Positions 19,269 to 27,436 of a stretch of DNA of 64,000 nt are shown piece after piece. A model generated the notes under the pieces. That model ran no database searches. It was not told where the DNA came from and saw only the letters and a program-made list of their open reading frames with translations. Every line of letters begins with the position of its first letter. Position 1 is the first letter of the stretch. The position numbers and the translations under genes are program-made. The stretch is from Cyanobium sp. N.Huapi 1H5 (GTDB lineage Bacteria > Cyanobacteriota > Cyanobacteriia > PCC-6307 > Cyanobiaceae): the NCBI RefSeq assembly GCF_024345535.1, contig NZ_JAGQBH010000002.1:310001-374000 (forward strand). Direction: 5' to 3'.

Positions 19269-19772
19269 ATGCTGAGTGAAAGCGCCAGCCTGCTGTGGAT
19301 GGAGCGGCTCCTGCGCCTCGCCGACGTGGTCGGGGCGGGAGGGGAGATCCCGGTGGCGGCGGCCCTGCTGGATGAGGCCGGCCGATGTGTGGGCTGGGGC
19401 AGCAACCGGCGCCACCGGCGGGCGGACCCGCTGGGGCACGCCGAACTGCTGGCCCTGCGCCGGGCGGCGGCGGCCCGGGGTGACTGGCGCTTCAACGGCT
19501 GCACCCTGCTGGTGACCCTCGAGCCCTGTCCGATGTGCGCCGGCGCCCTGATCCAGGCGCGGGTGGGCACGGTGATCTATGGGGCGGCCGATCCGAAGCG
19601 GGGCGGCCTGGGCGGCAGCCTGGATCTGTCGCGCCACCCCAGCGCCCACCACCACATGGTGGTGCGGGGGGGCGTGCTGGGGGAGCGGGCCGGGGAACAG
19701 CTGGAGACCTGGTTCCGGCAACGGCGCCGGACCCGTCAGGAGCTCCGGGCCGGGGAAGGGGGCCCGGTCTGA
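19269..19772 (+). CDS. tadA: tRNA adenosine(34) deaminase
   Basis: Converts A34 to inosine in tRNA-Arg(ACG). 167 aa. Zinc ligands and catalytic Glu are His57-Ala-Glu59 in GHAELLAL and Cys87/Cys90 in LEPCPMCAGAL. The C-terminal conserved GGSLDLSRHPSAHHH fits TadA rather than other deaminases. An AGGAG lies only three bases before the ATG at 19269, which is unusually close, and a -10-like element sits directly upstream. It ends one base before the stop of the opposing aminotransferase. Confidence 0.93.
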   Translation: MLSESASLLWMERLLRLADVVGAGGEIPVAAALLDEAGRCVGWGSNRRHRRADPLGHAELLALRRAAAARGDWRFNGCTLLVTLEPCPMCAGALIQARVGTVIYGAADPKRGGLGGSLDLSRHPSAHHHMVVRGGVLGERAGEQLETWFRQRRRTRQELRAGEGGPV

Positions 19773-19773
19773 C

Positions 19774-20970
19774 TCAGGCGACAGCGGCGGCGACGGCGGC
19801 CGTCGAAGGCCGGAACGCCGGCAGCTCGCTCTCGAAGATGGCGAGCAGGCGGTCGACGTTCTCCGGGGTGCTGTTGTAGCCCATCAGGCCAATGCGCCAG
19901 ACCTTGCCGGCCAGATCGCCGAGACCGCCGCCCACCTCGATGCCGAAGCGGTCGAGCAGGTGGCGGCTGAAGGCCTTGCCGTCCACCCCCTCGGGGATCC
20001 GGACGGTGGTAAGGGTGGGCAGCCGCAGGGACTCGCTGACATGCAGTTCAAGGCCCAGGCGCTCCAGGCCGGCCCAGAGGCGTTCGGCATTGGTGCGGTG
20101 GCGCGCCCAGGCAGCCTCCAGCCCCTCTTCGGCCAGAAGCCGCAGGGCTTCCCGCATGCCGAAATTCATGTTCACCGGGGCGGTGTGGTGGTACACCCGG
20201 TCGCTGCCCCAGTACTTGTTGAGCAGGGAGACATCCAGGTACCAGTTGGGCACCTTGCCGGAGCGGGCGGCCAGCTTGGCCTCGGCCCGGGGGCCCATGG
20301 TGAAGGGGCCCAGGCCGGGGGGACAGCTGAGGCCCTTCTGGCTGCAGCTGTAGGCCAGGTCCACCTTCCAGGCATCGATGTGCAGCGGCACCGCCCCCAG
20401 GGAGGTGACCGTGTCCAGCAGCAGCAGGCAGTCGTGCTGGCGGCAGAGGTCGCCGATGCCCTCCATCGGCTGGCAGACGCCGGTGGAGGTCTCGGCGTGC
20501 ACCATCGCCAGGATGGCGGGCTTGTGGGCGATCAGGGCGGCTTCGAGTTCGGCCAGGTCGAAGGCCTCTCCCCAAGGCCGCTCGATCGTGACCACCTCGG
20601 CCCGGTAGCGGCCGGCCATGTCGATCAGGCGCTGGCCGAAATAGCCCATCACCGCCACCAGCACCTTGTCGCCGGGTTCGATGGTGTTGGCCAGGGTCGC
20701 CTCCATGGCGGCGCTGCCGGTGCCGCTCATCGGGATGGTGAGCCGGTTGTCGGTCTGCCAGGCGTAGCGCAGCAGTTCCTGCACCTCACCCATCAGGTCG
20801 ATGTAGAGGGGATCCAGGTGGCCGATCGGCATCCGGGCCAGGGCCTGCAGCACCGTGGGGTGGGCGTTGGACGGACCTGGACCGAGCAGCAGACGCTCGG
20901 GGGTGGCGATGGGGTCCAGGGCGAGCCGGTGGGCGCTGCTGACGGATGGAGGCACTGGGAGAGAAGGCAA
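19774..20970 (-). CDS. alanine--glyoxylate (serine--glyoxylate) aminotransferase, class V
   Basis: PLP enzyme of about 398 aa. In cyanobacteria such enzymes act in photorespiratory glyoxylate-to-glycine conversion. SGTGSAAMEA at residues 82-91 binds the cofactor phosphate, Asp186 in LLLLDTVTSLG the ring nitrogen, and Lys212 in SQKGLS the aldehyde. GPGPSN near the N-terminus is also family-typical. The start is TTG 20970, the first available in this frame; GTG 20955 is an alternative. Amino donor (Ala or Ser) is undetermined. It follows apcF on the same strand, divided by 47 bases. Confidence 0.93.
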   Translation of the reverse strand: MPSLPVPPSVSSAHRLALDPIATPERLLLGPGPSNAHPTVLQALARMPIGHLDPLYIDLMGEVQELLRYAWQTDNRLTIPMSGTGSAAMEATLANTIEPGDKVLVAVMGYFGQRLIDMAGRYRAEVVTIERPWGEAFDLAELEAALIAHKPAILAMVHAETSTGVCQPMEGIGDLCRQHDCLLLLDTVTSLGAVPLHIDAWKVDLAYSCSQKGLSCPPGLGPFTMGPRAEAKLAARSGKVPNWYLDVSLLNKYWGSDRVYHHTAPVNMNFGMREALRLLAEEGLEAAWARHRTNAERLWAGLERLGLELHVSESLRLPTLTTVRIPEGVDGKAFSRHLLDRFGIEVGGGLGDLAGKVWRIGLMGYNSTPENVDRLLAIFESELPAFRPSTAAVAAAVA

Positions 20971-21017
20971 GACCTGGCGGGGAGGCAGTCGTGAACGGAG
21001 ATTAGGAAACGGTCGCC

Positions 21018-21536
21018 TCAGCGGGCCCGGACGTTGCTGGAGGACAGGCCGCGGCAGAGGTGCTCGAAGGGGGCCCGCACCAGGGCGGTGTCCACCATGC
21101 CGGCATCGGCCAGCATCTCGGCGATCACCTCACCGAGCAGGGCGATGCTGCGGACGGTGGGACCGGTGGGCACCCCCAGGCTCTTGTAGGTGTCGTCGAG
21201 ACCGTTCAGGACCCGCTCGTCGAGGATGGTGAAGTCGTCGGCCACCAGGGCGTAGCTGGCGTAGCGCAGGAAGTAATCCATGTCGCGCAGACAGGCCGCC
21301 AGCCGCCGGGTGGTGTAGGCGTTGCCGCCGGGCAGCAGCAGTTCGGGGTCCTCCAGCCAGAGGCGCTGGGCCGCCTCCCGCACGATGGTGGCGGCTTCCC
21401 GGTTGATCAGCTCGACCGCGGCCAGCCGCAACTCCGCCTGACCGAAATAGGAATCGATCCGATCGATCGCGGAGCGATCGAAATAGCGGCCCAGCTGGTC
21501 GTAGCGACCGATCAGACCGGTGATGGCATCTCGCAT
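21018..21536 (-). CDS. apcF: allophycocyanin beta-18 subunit (phycobilisome core)
   Basis: Core subunit that replaces one ApcB in the terminal-emitter trimer and so helps pass energy to the photosystems. 172 aa. The chromophore-binding Cys82 stands in AACLRDMDYFLRYASYALVA, and Asn72 in PGGNAYTTRR is the usual methylated asparagine. MRDAITGLI is the typical ApcF N-terminus. The gene stands alone, as apcF often does, divergent from the glutamine-synthetase-like gene across 162 bases. Confidence 0.96.
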   Translation of the reverse strand: MRDAITGLIGRYDQLGRYFDRSAIDRIDSYFGQAELRLAAVELINREAATIVREAAQRLWLEDPELLLPGGNAYTTRRLAACLRDMDYFLRYASYALVADDFTILDERVLNGLDDTYKSLGVPTGPTVRSIALLGEVIAEMLADAGMVDTALVRAPFEHLCRGLSSSNVRAR

Positions 21537-21566
21537 GGACGAAACGGATCGACGCACCTGAAGCGG

Positions 21567-21575
21567 AAGGTAGCA
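21567..21575 (-). promoter_or_regulatory. putative extended -10 of apcF
   Basis: On the minus strand TGCTACCTT fits an extended -10 (TGnTAnnnT) and lies 30 bases before the apcF ATG. No clear -35 stands 17 bases upstream. Confidence 0.35.
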
Positions 21576-21698
21576 CTCGCAATCCGCCAGATTCCTGTGC
21601 TGCGGCTGGTTCTGGGGAATCTGACAGAAACGGTTACGCGGCCACCGGCCGATCGGGGGGCACCATCGTGGCGGCAGCCTTCCCACCCGCCCCCCGCC

Positions 21699-22970
21699 AT
21701 GGCCCCCTCCGCCCAGGACGTCCTGCGCCGCCTCGGAGACGACGGCATCGAGCGCATCGACCTCAAGGTGACGGACCTGGAAGGACGCTGGCAGTCGATC
21801 GGCATCGGGGCTCATCGCCTCGGGGAGGGGGCCTTCCAGCACGGCCTGGCCTTCGACGGCCTCGTGCTGCATCCGGACCCGGCCACCGCCTGGATCGACC
21901 CCTTTCTCGCCCCCCGGAGCCTGAGCCTGATCGCCGCGGTCGAGGGGCCACCCGACGGCGCTGGGCGCCTCCGCCATTGCCCTCGCACCCTGGCGGCCCG
22001 TGCCCAGGCCCTGCTGGCGGGCAGCGGGCTGGCGGATGCCGCCCGCTTCGGCACCGAGTCCGGCTATTTCCTGTTCCAGGCGCTCACCTCCCAGGCCGAC
22101 GACCTCGGCTGCGGGTACCGCGTCGCCCTCGGGGCCGCTCCGCCGGAGGCGCTGCACAGCGAGCTGGGGCTGACCCTGGCGGCCCTGGGGATCCGGGCCC
22201 GCCTGCCGCTCCAGGCGGCGGCCGGTCCCCTGCAGCACCTCACGCTGGCCAGCGACGATCCGCTGCGGGCCGCCGATGCCCTGATGGTGAGCCGCTATGT
22301 GGTGCGGAACGTGGCCCGCCGCCACGGCTGGAGCGCCACCTTCCTGCCCCGGCCCACCCTGGAGGGCGCCTGCGCCGGCCTGGCCGTGCACCAGAGCCTG
22401 TGGAAGGCGGGCCATCCCCTGTTTGCCGGCGAGGGCACCTACTGCGACCTCTCCCAGACCGCCCGCTGGTACCTGGGGGGGCTGCTGCGCCACGGCCCCT
22501 CCCTGGCCGCCTTCACCAACCCGGGCACCAATAGCTACCGGCGGCTGGGGAGCGGGCCCCAGGCGCCGACCCGGCTGGCCTATGCCCGCCACGACGCCGC
22601 CACCGTGGTGGCCGTTCCCGAGCCGGACAGCGATCCCGGCCGGCGGCGGCTGGTGCTGCGCCAGGCCGACGGGCTCGCCAATCCCTACCTGGCCTTCAGC
22701 GCCATGCTGCTGGCGGGCCTCGATGGGGTGCGCCACCAGATCGATCCCGGTCCACCGGCTGATCGGGAGCCCACCCCACCGCCTGCCACGTTGCCCGCCG
22801 ACCTGTCCGCCGCCTTAGCCGCTCTGGCCGCCGACCACGACTACCTGCTGGCCGGCGATGTCTTCGGCCGGGAGCTGCTCGATGACTGGATCGCCCTGAA
22901 GCGCCGGGAGGTGGAGGCCCTGCAGCAGCGCCCCCATCCGCTCGAATTCGTCAGCGAAGCCGACGCCTGA
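21699..22970 (+). CDS. glutamine-synthetase-like protein, probably catalytically inactive
   Basis: 423 aa from ATG 21699. The GlnA fold is recognisable throughout: TDLEGRWQSIGI near 25, FGTESGYFLFQAL at 118-129, VHQSLWKAGHPLFAG at 230-244, FTNPGTNSYRRLG at 272-284 and NPYLAFSAMLLAGLDG at 328-343. Compared with the known type I active site, Glu131 is replaced by Gly122, His269 by Ala229, the arginines of SARNRSA by ARHDAA, and Glu357 by Val319. Only Glu129 and Arg359 equivalents remain. It may bind amino acids or assemble with GS as a regulator; this is inference. It is divergent from apcF. Confidence 0.8.
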   Translation: MAPSAQDVLRRLGDDGIERIDLKVTDLEGRWQSIGIGAHRLGEGAFQHGLAFDGLVLHPDPATAWIDPFLAPRSLSLIAAVEGPPDGAGRLRHCPRTLAARAQALLAGSGLADAARFGTESGYFLFQALTSQADDLGCGYRVALGAAPPEALHSELGLTLAALGIRARLPLQAAAGPLQHLTLASDDPLRAADALMVSRYVVRNVARRHGWSATFLPRPTLEGACAGLAVHQSLWKAGHPLFAGEGTYCDLSQTARWYLGGLLRHGPSLAAFTNPGTNSYRRLGSGPQAPTRLAYARHDAATVVAVPEPDSDPGRRRLVLRQADGLANPYLAFSAMLLAGLDGVRHQIDPGPPADREPTPPPATLPADLSAALAALAADHDYLLAGDVFGRELLDDWIALKRREVEALQQRPHPLEFVSEADA

Positions 22971-22971
22971 A

Positions 22972-23241
22972 TCAGGGCCTGAGCAGCCAGGCCAGCAGCA
23001 GCCCCAGGCCCCCCCAGCGCAGGGCCGTCCAGAAGCGGTCACTTTGGCGCCCGCGCGGCAGCAGCGCCTCCGGGAGCGGGTCCAGCAGCCGCTGGGCCAG
23101 CTCCAGCCGCTGGCGCCGGCGGCGCAGGCTGACACCGCTGGCGGCGACCGCCCCGGAGCGACCGGCCAGGCTCAGCACGGCCGCCAGATGGTGGAGCACT
23201 CCGGGGGACGGGGAGCGGCGTGGGCGCTGGGGACGTCTCAT
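22972..23241 (-). CDS. small Arg-rich protein with C-terminal membrane helix
   Basis: 89 aa from ATG 23241, ending one base after the preceding convergent gene. Basic N-terminus (MRRPQRPRRSPSPG), amphipathic middle with LAAVLSLAGRSGAVAASGVSLRRR, and a hydrophobic end (ALRWGGLGLLLAWLLRP) that could be a tail anchor. No family recognised. The open frame extends upstream to 23397 but would overlap the divergent gene. Confidence 0.5.
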   Translation of the reverse strand: MRRPQRPRRSPSPGVLHHLAAVLSLAGRSGAVAASGVSLRRRRQRLELAQRLLDPLPEALLPRGRQSDRFWTALRWGGLGLLLAWLLRP

Positions 23242-23279
23242 GGCGGCGCGATCGACAGGGCGTGGCCTGGAGCGACAGG

Positions 23280-23642
23280 ATGGATCCACTTCGGTCCGAT
23301 CGTCCAGTGGAAGCCCCCGCCGCTCCAGCCGGATCTCCTTCCACGGCCAGCGCCACCGTCCCGGCGCACCGCTCCTGGCCTGCCGACGCCCTGCCACTGG
23401 CCGAGCAGCTGCACCGCCAGCTCAGCATCGGCGACCGGGACTGGCACGCCCTGAAGCGTCAGCGGCCCCGGCGGGCCGCCGAACAGGTGGCGGCGGCCAT
23501 GGTGCAGCTGCTCGCCGCGGACGACCCCGGTGCCACCGCGCCCAGCGACGGCCGCCTGCGCGCCATCGCCCTGCTGGAGAACGCCCAGGCCTGGCTCAAG
23601 GCCGAGATCAGCGATCCGGGCTGTCCTGCCCACGGGCGCTGA
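23280..23642 (+). CDS. conserved cyanobacterial small protein (DUF6439-like)
   Basis: 120 aa. The N-terminal 45 residues are Pro/Ala-rich. The rest is a helical domain (LAEQLHRQLSIGDRDWHALK, RRAAEQVAAAMVQLL, ALLENAQAWLKAEISDPGCP) that I associate with a picocyanobacterial family of unknown function, possibly DUF6439. ATG 23280 is one of several possible starts. It is convergent with the anti-sigma-factor-like kinase gene, with a 35-base overlap of the 3' ends. Confidence 0.65.
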   Translation: MDPLRSDRPVEAPAAPAGSPSTASATVPAHRSWPADALPLAEQLHRQLSIGDRDWHALKRQRPRRAAEQVAAAMVQLLAADDPGATAPSDGRLRAIALLENAQAWLKAEISDPGCPAHGR

Positions 23643-24033
23643 CCGCCGCCCGCCGGGCCGCCAGCTGCAGACGGTTGCCCCGACCGCTCCAGCGCACGTC
23701 GTCGAAGCAGTGGTGGATGAGAAACAGACCCCGGCCGGAGGGGGCATCCTCCTGGCAGGGCAGGCAGCTGCGGCGGGCATGGACCGGCAGGCCTGGGCCC
23801 TCGTCCTGCACCTGCCACACCACCCAGCGCGGCGTGACGATCCGCCGGATCCTCAGGCACTTGCCCGGATCGCAGCCGTTGCCGTGCCGCACCGCATTGA
23901 CCAGGGCCTCCTGGAGACCAAGCTGCAGCTCCGCCTGGCGCAGGGCACAGCCGATGGGTTCAAGGAGCAACTCCACCAGCGGGGCCAGCTGCAGGGTGGA
24001 GGGGGTGATGTAGTCGGCCCAGCGGAGCTGCAT
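23608..24033 (-). CDS. RsbW-like serine kinase / anti-sigma factor (HATPase domain)
   Basis: 141 aa GHKL ATPase of the anti-sigma type. N-box Glu42-Ala-Leu-Val-Asn46 (QEALVNAVRHGN), G1 box DEGPG at 77-81 and G2 box SGRGLFLIHH at 99-108 are all present. Such kinases phosphorylate a STAS antagonist and hold a sigma factor or other partner. No STAS gene is adjacent, but one lies in the window at 55877-56314 and could be the partner. It lies 32 bases downstream of GUN4 on the same strand, so co-transcription with a light/tetrapyrrole regulator is likely. Confidence 0.85.
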   Translation of the reverse strand: MQLRWADYITPSTLQLAPLVELLLEPIGCALRQAELQLGLQEALVNAVRHGNGCDPGKCLRIRRIVTPRWVVWQVQDEGPGLPVHARRSCLPCQEDAPSGRGLFLIHHCFDDVRWSGRGNRLQLAARRAAVSARGQDSPDR

Positions 24034-24065
24034 GAAGCAGGAATTCCCATTCGCCTCACCGGAAC

Positions 24066-24812
24066 CTAACGCGGGCGCCCCGCCGCTGCCTCCTCCAGAC
24101 GCGCCTGGATGGCGGGATGTTGCAGAAGGGCATCCATCAGGCGCACGCCCCGGAGCTGGTTGATCAGGGGCATGTGGCCTTCGGGGGCGTCGATCGACCA
24201 CTGGAAGGCACCGGGGTAACGGGTCCAGGTGCCGTCGGTCTTCCAGGCCAGGCGGGGCCAGAGGCGCTCCCACTGCCCCTGGCAGGCCAGCAGCAGCCGG
24301 GCCTGGGCCGAGAAGCCGAAGCGCCCCTGGGAGTAGCAGGTCCAGAGGCGGTCGAGGCTGGTGAGATCGGTGGCGGGCATGGTCGCCACCTCGCTGTAAT
24401 AGACGTAGCCGCGGCGCACCGCCCCCGCGCCGGCCAGCTGACGCAGGTGCTCGCTGGTGAGCCGGTCGGCCTCCTCGAACGCCTGACGCATCAGGTGCAG
24501 TTGCAGCGGCGCGTAGTCGAGACCGGCGACGCTGGTGACGGCGAGCCAGCCCTGGGGATGGCGGGCCAGCAGGGCCTCCTGGCGGGGGGTGTCACCGGAG
24601 GCCAGCAGCAGCTGGATCAGGTGGCCGGCGGCCCAGTCGTCTCCGGTGGCGTCGAGGTGGTCGAGGCGATCCGGGATCAGATCCAGCAGGGCCGACCCGG
24701 CCTGTCCAAGGGTGCCCAGCAGGCTGCGGCGCTGACGGGCCGAGCCCGAGAGGAAACGCTCCAGCAGCTGATCGGCATCGACGGTGCTGGAAACCGGAGG
24801 ACCGGAGAGCAT
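24066..24812 (-). CDS. gun4: GUN4 domain protein (Mg-chelatase regulator)
   Basis: Binds protoporphyrin IX and Mg-protoporphyrin and stimulates magnesium chelatase in chlorophyll synthesis. From ATG 24812 it has 248 aa. An N-terminal helical domain (residues 10-85) is followed by the GUN4 core: GLDYAPLQLHLMRQAFEEAD, ELAGAGA-like segment, LWTCYSQGRFGFSAQARL, LAWKTDGTWTRYP and GHMPLINQLRGVRLM. An upstream ATG at 24875 would place the start before the likely promoter at 24853-24861. It is divergent from psb28, a photosystem II assembly factor, across 147 bases. Confidence 0.93.
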   Translation of the reverse strand: MLSGPPVSSTVDADQLLERFLSGSARQRRSLLGTLGQAGSALLDLIPDRLDHLDATGDDWAAGHLIQLLLASGDTPRQEALLARHPQGWLAVTSVAGLDYAPLQLHLMRQAFEEADRLTSEHLRQLAGAGAVRRGYVYYSEVATMPATDLTSLDRLWTCYSQGRFGFSAQARLLLACQGQWERLWPRLAWKTDGTWTRYPGAFQWSIDAPEGHMPLINQLRGVRLMDALLQHPAIQARLEEAAAGRPR

Positions 24813-24852
24813 GGGGGAGACGACCGGCCGGAAAGGCAGCAGGGTGGGTCCC

Positions 24853-24861
24853 ACTATGTCA
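24853..24861 (-). promoter_or_regulatory. putative extended -10 of gun4
   Basis: Minus-strand TGACATAGT (TGn followed by CATAGT) lies 41 bases before ATG 24812. It supports that start over the upstream ATG at 24875. Confidence 0.35.
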
Positions 24862-24930
24862 GGACCGATGGGCACAGGCCTGGAGCCGGCGGTCCGGCCG
24901 TGAAGCCCCGCAAAGAGCCGGGACGGGCTC

Positions 24931-24940
24931 TGCCTAAAGT
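24931..24940 (+). promoter_or_regulatory. putative -10 element of psb28
   Basis: TGCCTAAAGT, a TGNCTA-type element ending 19 bases before the psb28 ATG. Confidence 0.5.
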
Positions 24941-24959
24941 CACCTTTTGAGCGAGTGCC

Positions 24960-25334
24960 ATGGCCGCCGCCATTCAGTTCTTCCGCGGGGTGGACGAGAC
25001 GGTCGTGCCCGACATCCGCCTGACCCGTTCACGGGATGGCCGCACCGGCCAGGCCACCTTCGTGTTCGAGGAGCCCGAAGCCCTGGACCCCCAGTCGATG
25101 GGGGACATCACCGGCATGTTCATGCTCGATGAGGAAGGCGAGATGGTGACCCGGGAGGTGAAGGCCCGCTTCGTCAACGGCAAGGCCAGCGCCCTGGAAG
25201 CCACCTACACCTGGAAGAGCACCGCCGACTTCGAGCGTTTCATGCGCTTCGCCCAGCGTTACGCCGAGGGCCACGGCCTCGGCTTCGCCGGCCAGGGCGA
25301 TGAGTCGGCCGAGGAGGCTCAGGAGGAGGTTTGA
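24960..25334 (+). CDS. psb28: photosystem II reaction center assembly protein Psb28
   Basis: Cytoplasmic-side assembly factor that binds CP47-containing PSII intermediates. 124 aa, [21 protein letters not shown] at the N-terminus and the conserved [24 protein letters not shown] and ATYTWKS in the middle. The last 15 residues are Glu-rich. It heads a three-gene run: its TGA overlaps the TTG of the first AI-2E-family gene, itself overlapping the second. A -10-like element lies just upstream. Confidence 0.96.
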   Translation: MAAAIQFFRGVDETVVPDIRLTRSRDGRTGQATFVFEEPEALDPQSMGDITGMFMLDEEGEMVTREVKARFVNGKASALEATYTWKSTADFERFMRFAQRYAEGHGLGFAGQGDESAEEAQEEV

Positions 25335-26404
25335 AATTCGGCCAGTGGCTGGGCCTGATCGCCCTGCTGGCGGCGCTCGTTCTGCTGTGGAGCCTGCGTG
25401 ACGCCCTGATCCTCCTGTTCGCCGCCGTGGTGCTCGCCATGGCCCTCTGCACCCTGGTGGGCGCCATCCGGGAGCGGATCGGCGTGGCCCGTCCCATCGC
25501 CCTGCTGCTGGCCCTGCTGCTGGTGACGCTGGTGGTGCTGGTGGTCGCCACGGTGGTGATCCCGCCCTTCATCGCCGAGTTCCGCGAACTGCTGCTGCAG
25601 GTGCCGCGGGCCTGGGCCGAGCTGCTCAAGCTGCTGCGCCAGGCCCTCGAGGGGGCGTCCCAGATGGTCTACGGCCGTCGGGACGGCAGCCTGGACTGGC
25701 TGAAATCGACTCTCTCGATTCCCGCCACCCTGCCCCCCGACCTGCTGGGCCGGCTCGGCGGCGGCGCCATCGGCCTGGTGGGGGTGGCCGGCAACCTCGG
25801 CGCCGGGCTGCTCCAGACCCTGTTCGTCGTGGCCGTCTCGCTGATGGTGGCCGCCCAGCCCACCGGCTACCGGGAGGCCCTGCTGCTGCTGGCGCCTTCC
25901 TTCTACCGGCGGCGGCTGCGGCAGGTGCTGGTGGCCTGCGGCACCGCCCTCAGCAGCTGGATGGTGGGGGTGCTGATCAGCTCCGTCTGCGTGGGCCTGC
26001 TGGCGGCCATCGGCCTCTCCGTGCTGGGCGTGAAGCTGGTGGCAGCCAATGCCCTGCTGGCCGGCCTGCTCAACATCATCCCCAACGTGGGACCCACCCT
26101 GAGCACGGTCTTTCCGATGTCGGTGGCCCTGCTGGACGCCCCCTGGAAGGCCCTGGCCGTCCTGGTGACTTACGTGATCATTCAGAACCTCGAGAGCTAC
26201 GTCATCACCCCCTCGGTGATGCACCACCAGCTGCAGCTGCTGCCCGGCCTGACCCTCACCGCCCAGCTGCTGTTCACCCTGCTGTTCGGCCCCCTGGGAC
26301 TGCTGCTCGCCCTGCCCCTGGCGGTCTGCCTCCAGGTGCTGCTGCGGGATGTGCTGATCCATGACATCCTCGATCCCTGGAAGCGGGAACGGCGGCAGGC
26401 ATGA
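25331..26404 (+). CDS. AI-2E family transporter (first of tandem pair)
   Basis: 357 aa polytopic membrane protein of the TqsA/YdiK/PerM family. Hydrophobic segments include [20 protein letters not shown] at the start. The family motif region [15 protein letters not shown] falls near residues 255-270, and [20 protein letters not shown] near the C-terminus. TTG 25331 overlaps the psb28 stop and stands right behind a strong AGGAGGAGG, which supports this unusual start codon. Despite the name, family members export varied substrates, including sodium/proton antiport in some; its cargo here is unknown. Confidence 0.88.
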   Translation: MKFGQWLGLIALLAALVLLWSLRDALILLFAAVVLAMALCTLVGAIRERIGVARPIALLLALLLVTLVVLVVATVVIPPFIAEFRELLLQVPRAWAELLKLLRQALEGASQMVYGRRDGSLDWLKSTLSIPATLPPDLLGRLGGGAIGLVGVAGNLGAGLLQTLFVVAVSLMVAAQPTGYREALLLLAPSFYRRRLRQVLVACGTALSSWMVGVLISSVCVGLLAAIGLSVLGVKLVAANALLAGLLNIIPNVGPTLSTVFPMSVALLDAPWKALAVLVTYVIIQNLESYVITPSVMHHQLQLLPGLTLTAQLLFTLLFGPLGLLLALPLAVCLQVLLRDVLIHDILDPWKRERRQA

Positions 26405-27408
26405 AGGCACGCACCCTGCTCGGGGCCCTGGCCCTGGTGGCGCTGTTCCTGCTGCTGTGGGAACTGCGCTGGGTGCTGCTGATCCTCTTCGGCGCCGTGG
26501 TGCTGGCGGTGGCCCTGGATGTGCCCACCAGCCTGCTGCGCCGGCTCACACCACTGAACCGGGGGGCGGCCCTGTCGCTGGTGCTCCTGGCCCTGCTCGT
26601 GATCGGCTGGGTGCTGGGCAATCTGCTGCTGCCGGAACTGATCGACCAGATCCGTCAGTTCAGCCAGCTGGTCCCCGAACTGCTGGATCGGCTGGGCGAG
26701 GTGGTGCCCAAGGCGCCCCTGCTGCGCGACCTCGACCGGCAGCTGGCCGAAGGAACCCTCTGGGACCGTCTGCAGCCCCTGGGCGGCCAGCTGCTGGGGG
26801 TGGCCGGCGGCGCCGCCAACAGCACCATCCAGCTGCTGCTGATGCTGCTGCTGGCGATCCTGATGGCCCTCGATCCGGCCAGCCACCAGCGGCTCCTGAT
26901 CGCCGCCACGCCGCGGTTCTACCGCCCCCGCATGCAACAGCTCCTGGGGGAATGCCGCGAGGCCCTCGGGGGCTGGCTGGCGGGCATGACCATCTCGGGC
27001 ACGGTGGTGTTCGTCACCACCTGGGCGGGCCTGGCCCTGCTGCAGGTGCCGCTGGCCCTGCTCAGCGGCCTGGTCTGCGGCCTGCTCACCTTCGTGCCCA
27101 CCATCGGTCCCACGGCCGCAACCCTGCTGCCGCTGGCGGTCGCCCTGCTGATCTCGCCGGCCAAGGTGGTCCAGGTGCTGGTGCTGCGGCTGCTGCTCCA
27201 GAACGGCGAAGCCTTCCTGCTCACGCCGCTGCTGCTGAGTCGCACCGTCAACCTGCTGCCCACCGTGGCCCTGATGGCCCAGCTGAGTCTGGGGGCCCTG
27301 CTGGGACTTCCAGGACTGCTGCTGGCCCTGCCCCTGGTGGTGGTCCTGCAGGTGGCCTGCGAGGAAGTGCTCGTCAGAGACGTGATGGACCGCTGGGATC
27401 GGACCTGA
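26401..27408 (+). CDS. AI-2E family transporter (second of tandem pair)
   Basis: 335 aa paralogue of the preceding gene with the same layout: LLALVALFLLLWELRWVLLIL at the N-terminus, a soluble/amphipathic central part (about 75-140), the motif LLTFVPTIGPTAATLLPLAVA and a C-terminal LPTVALMAQLSLGALLGLPG. The ATGA overlap at 26401 couples it to the first copy. The tandem pair could form a hetero-oligomer. It is convergent with the secF-associated small membrane gene. Confidence 0.88.
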   Translation: MKARTLLGALALVALFLLLWELRWVLLILFGAVVLAVALDVPTSLLRRLTPLNRGAALSLVLLALLVIGWVLGNLLLPELIDQIRQFSQLVPELLDRLGEVVPKAPLLRDLDRQLAEGTLWDRLQPLGGQLLGVAGGAANSTIQLLLMLLLAILMALDPASHQRLLIAATPRFYRPRMQQLLGECREALGGWLAGMTISGTVVFVTTWAGLALLQVPLALLSGLVCGLLTFVPTIGPTAATLLPLAVALLISPAKVVQVLVLRLLLQNGEAFLLTPLLLSRTVNLLPTVALMAQLSLGALLGLPGLLLALPLVVVLQVACEEVLVRDVMDRWDRT

Positions 27409-27436
27409 CAGCTGGATCGGCCGGGGGGCGGCAGCC

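Noticed and set aside
17698-19275. 525-codon plus-strand frame over the decarboxylase
   Set aside because: Same artefact; the minus strand has a clear PLP enzyme.
21537-21698. NtcA site (GTA-N8-TAC) between apcF and the GS-like gene
   Set aside because: No sequence fits the palindrome on either strand.
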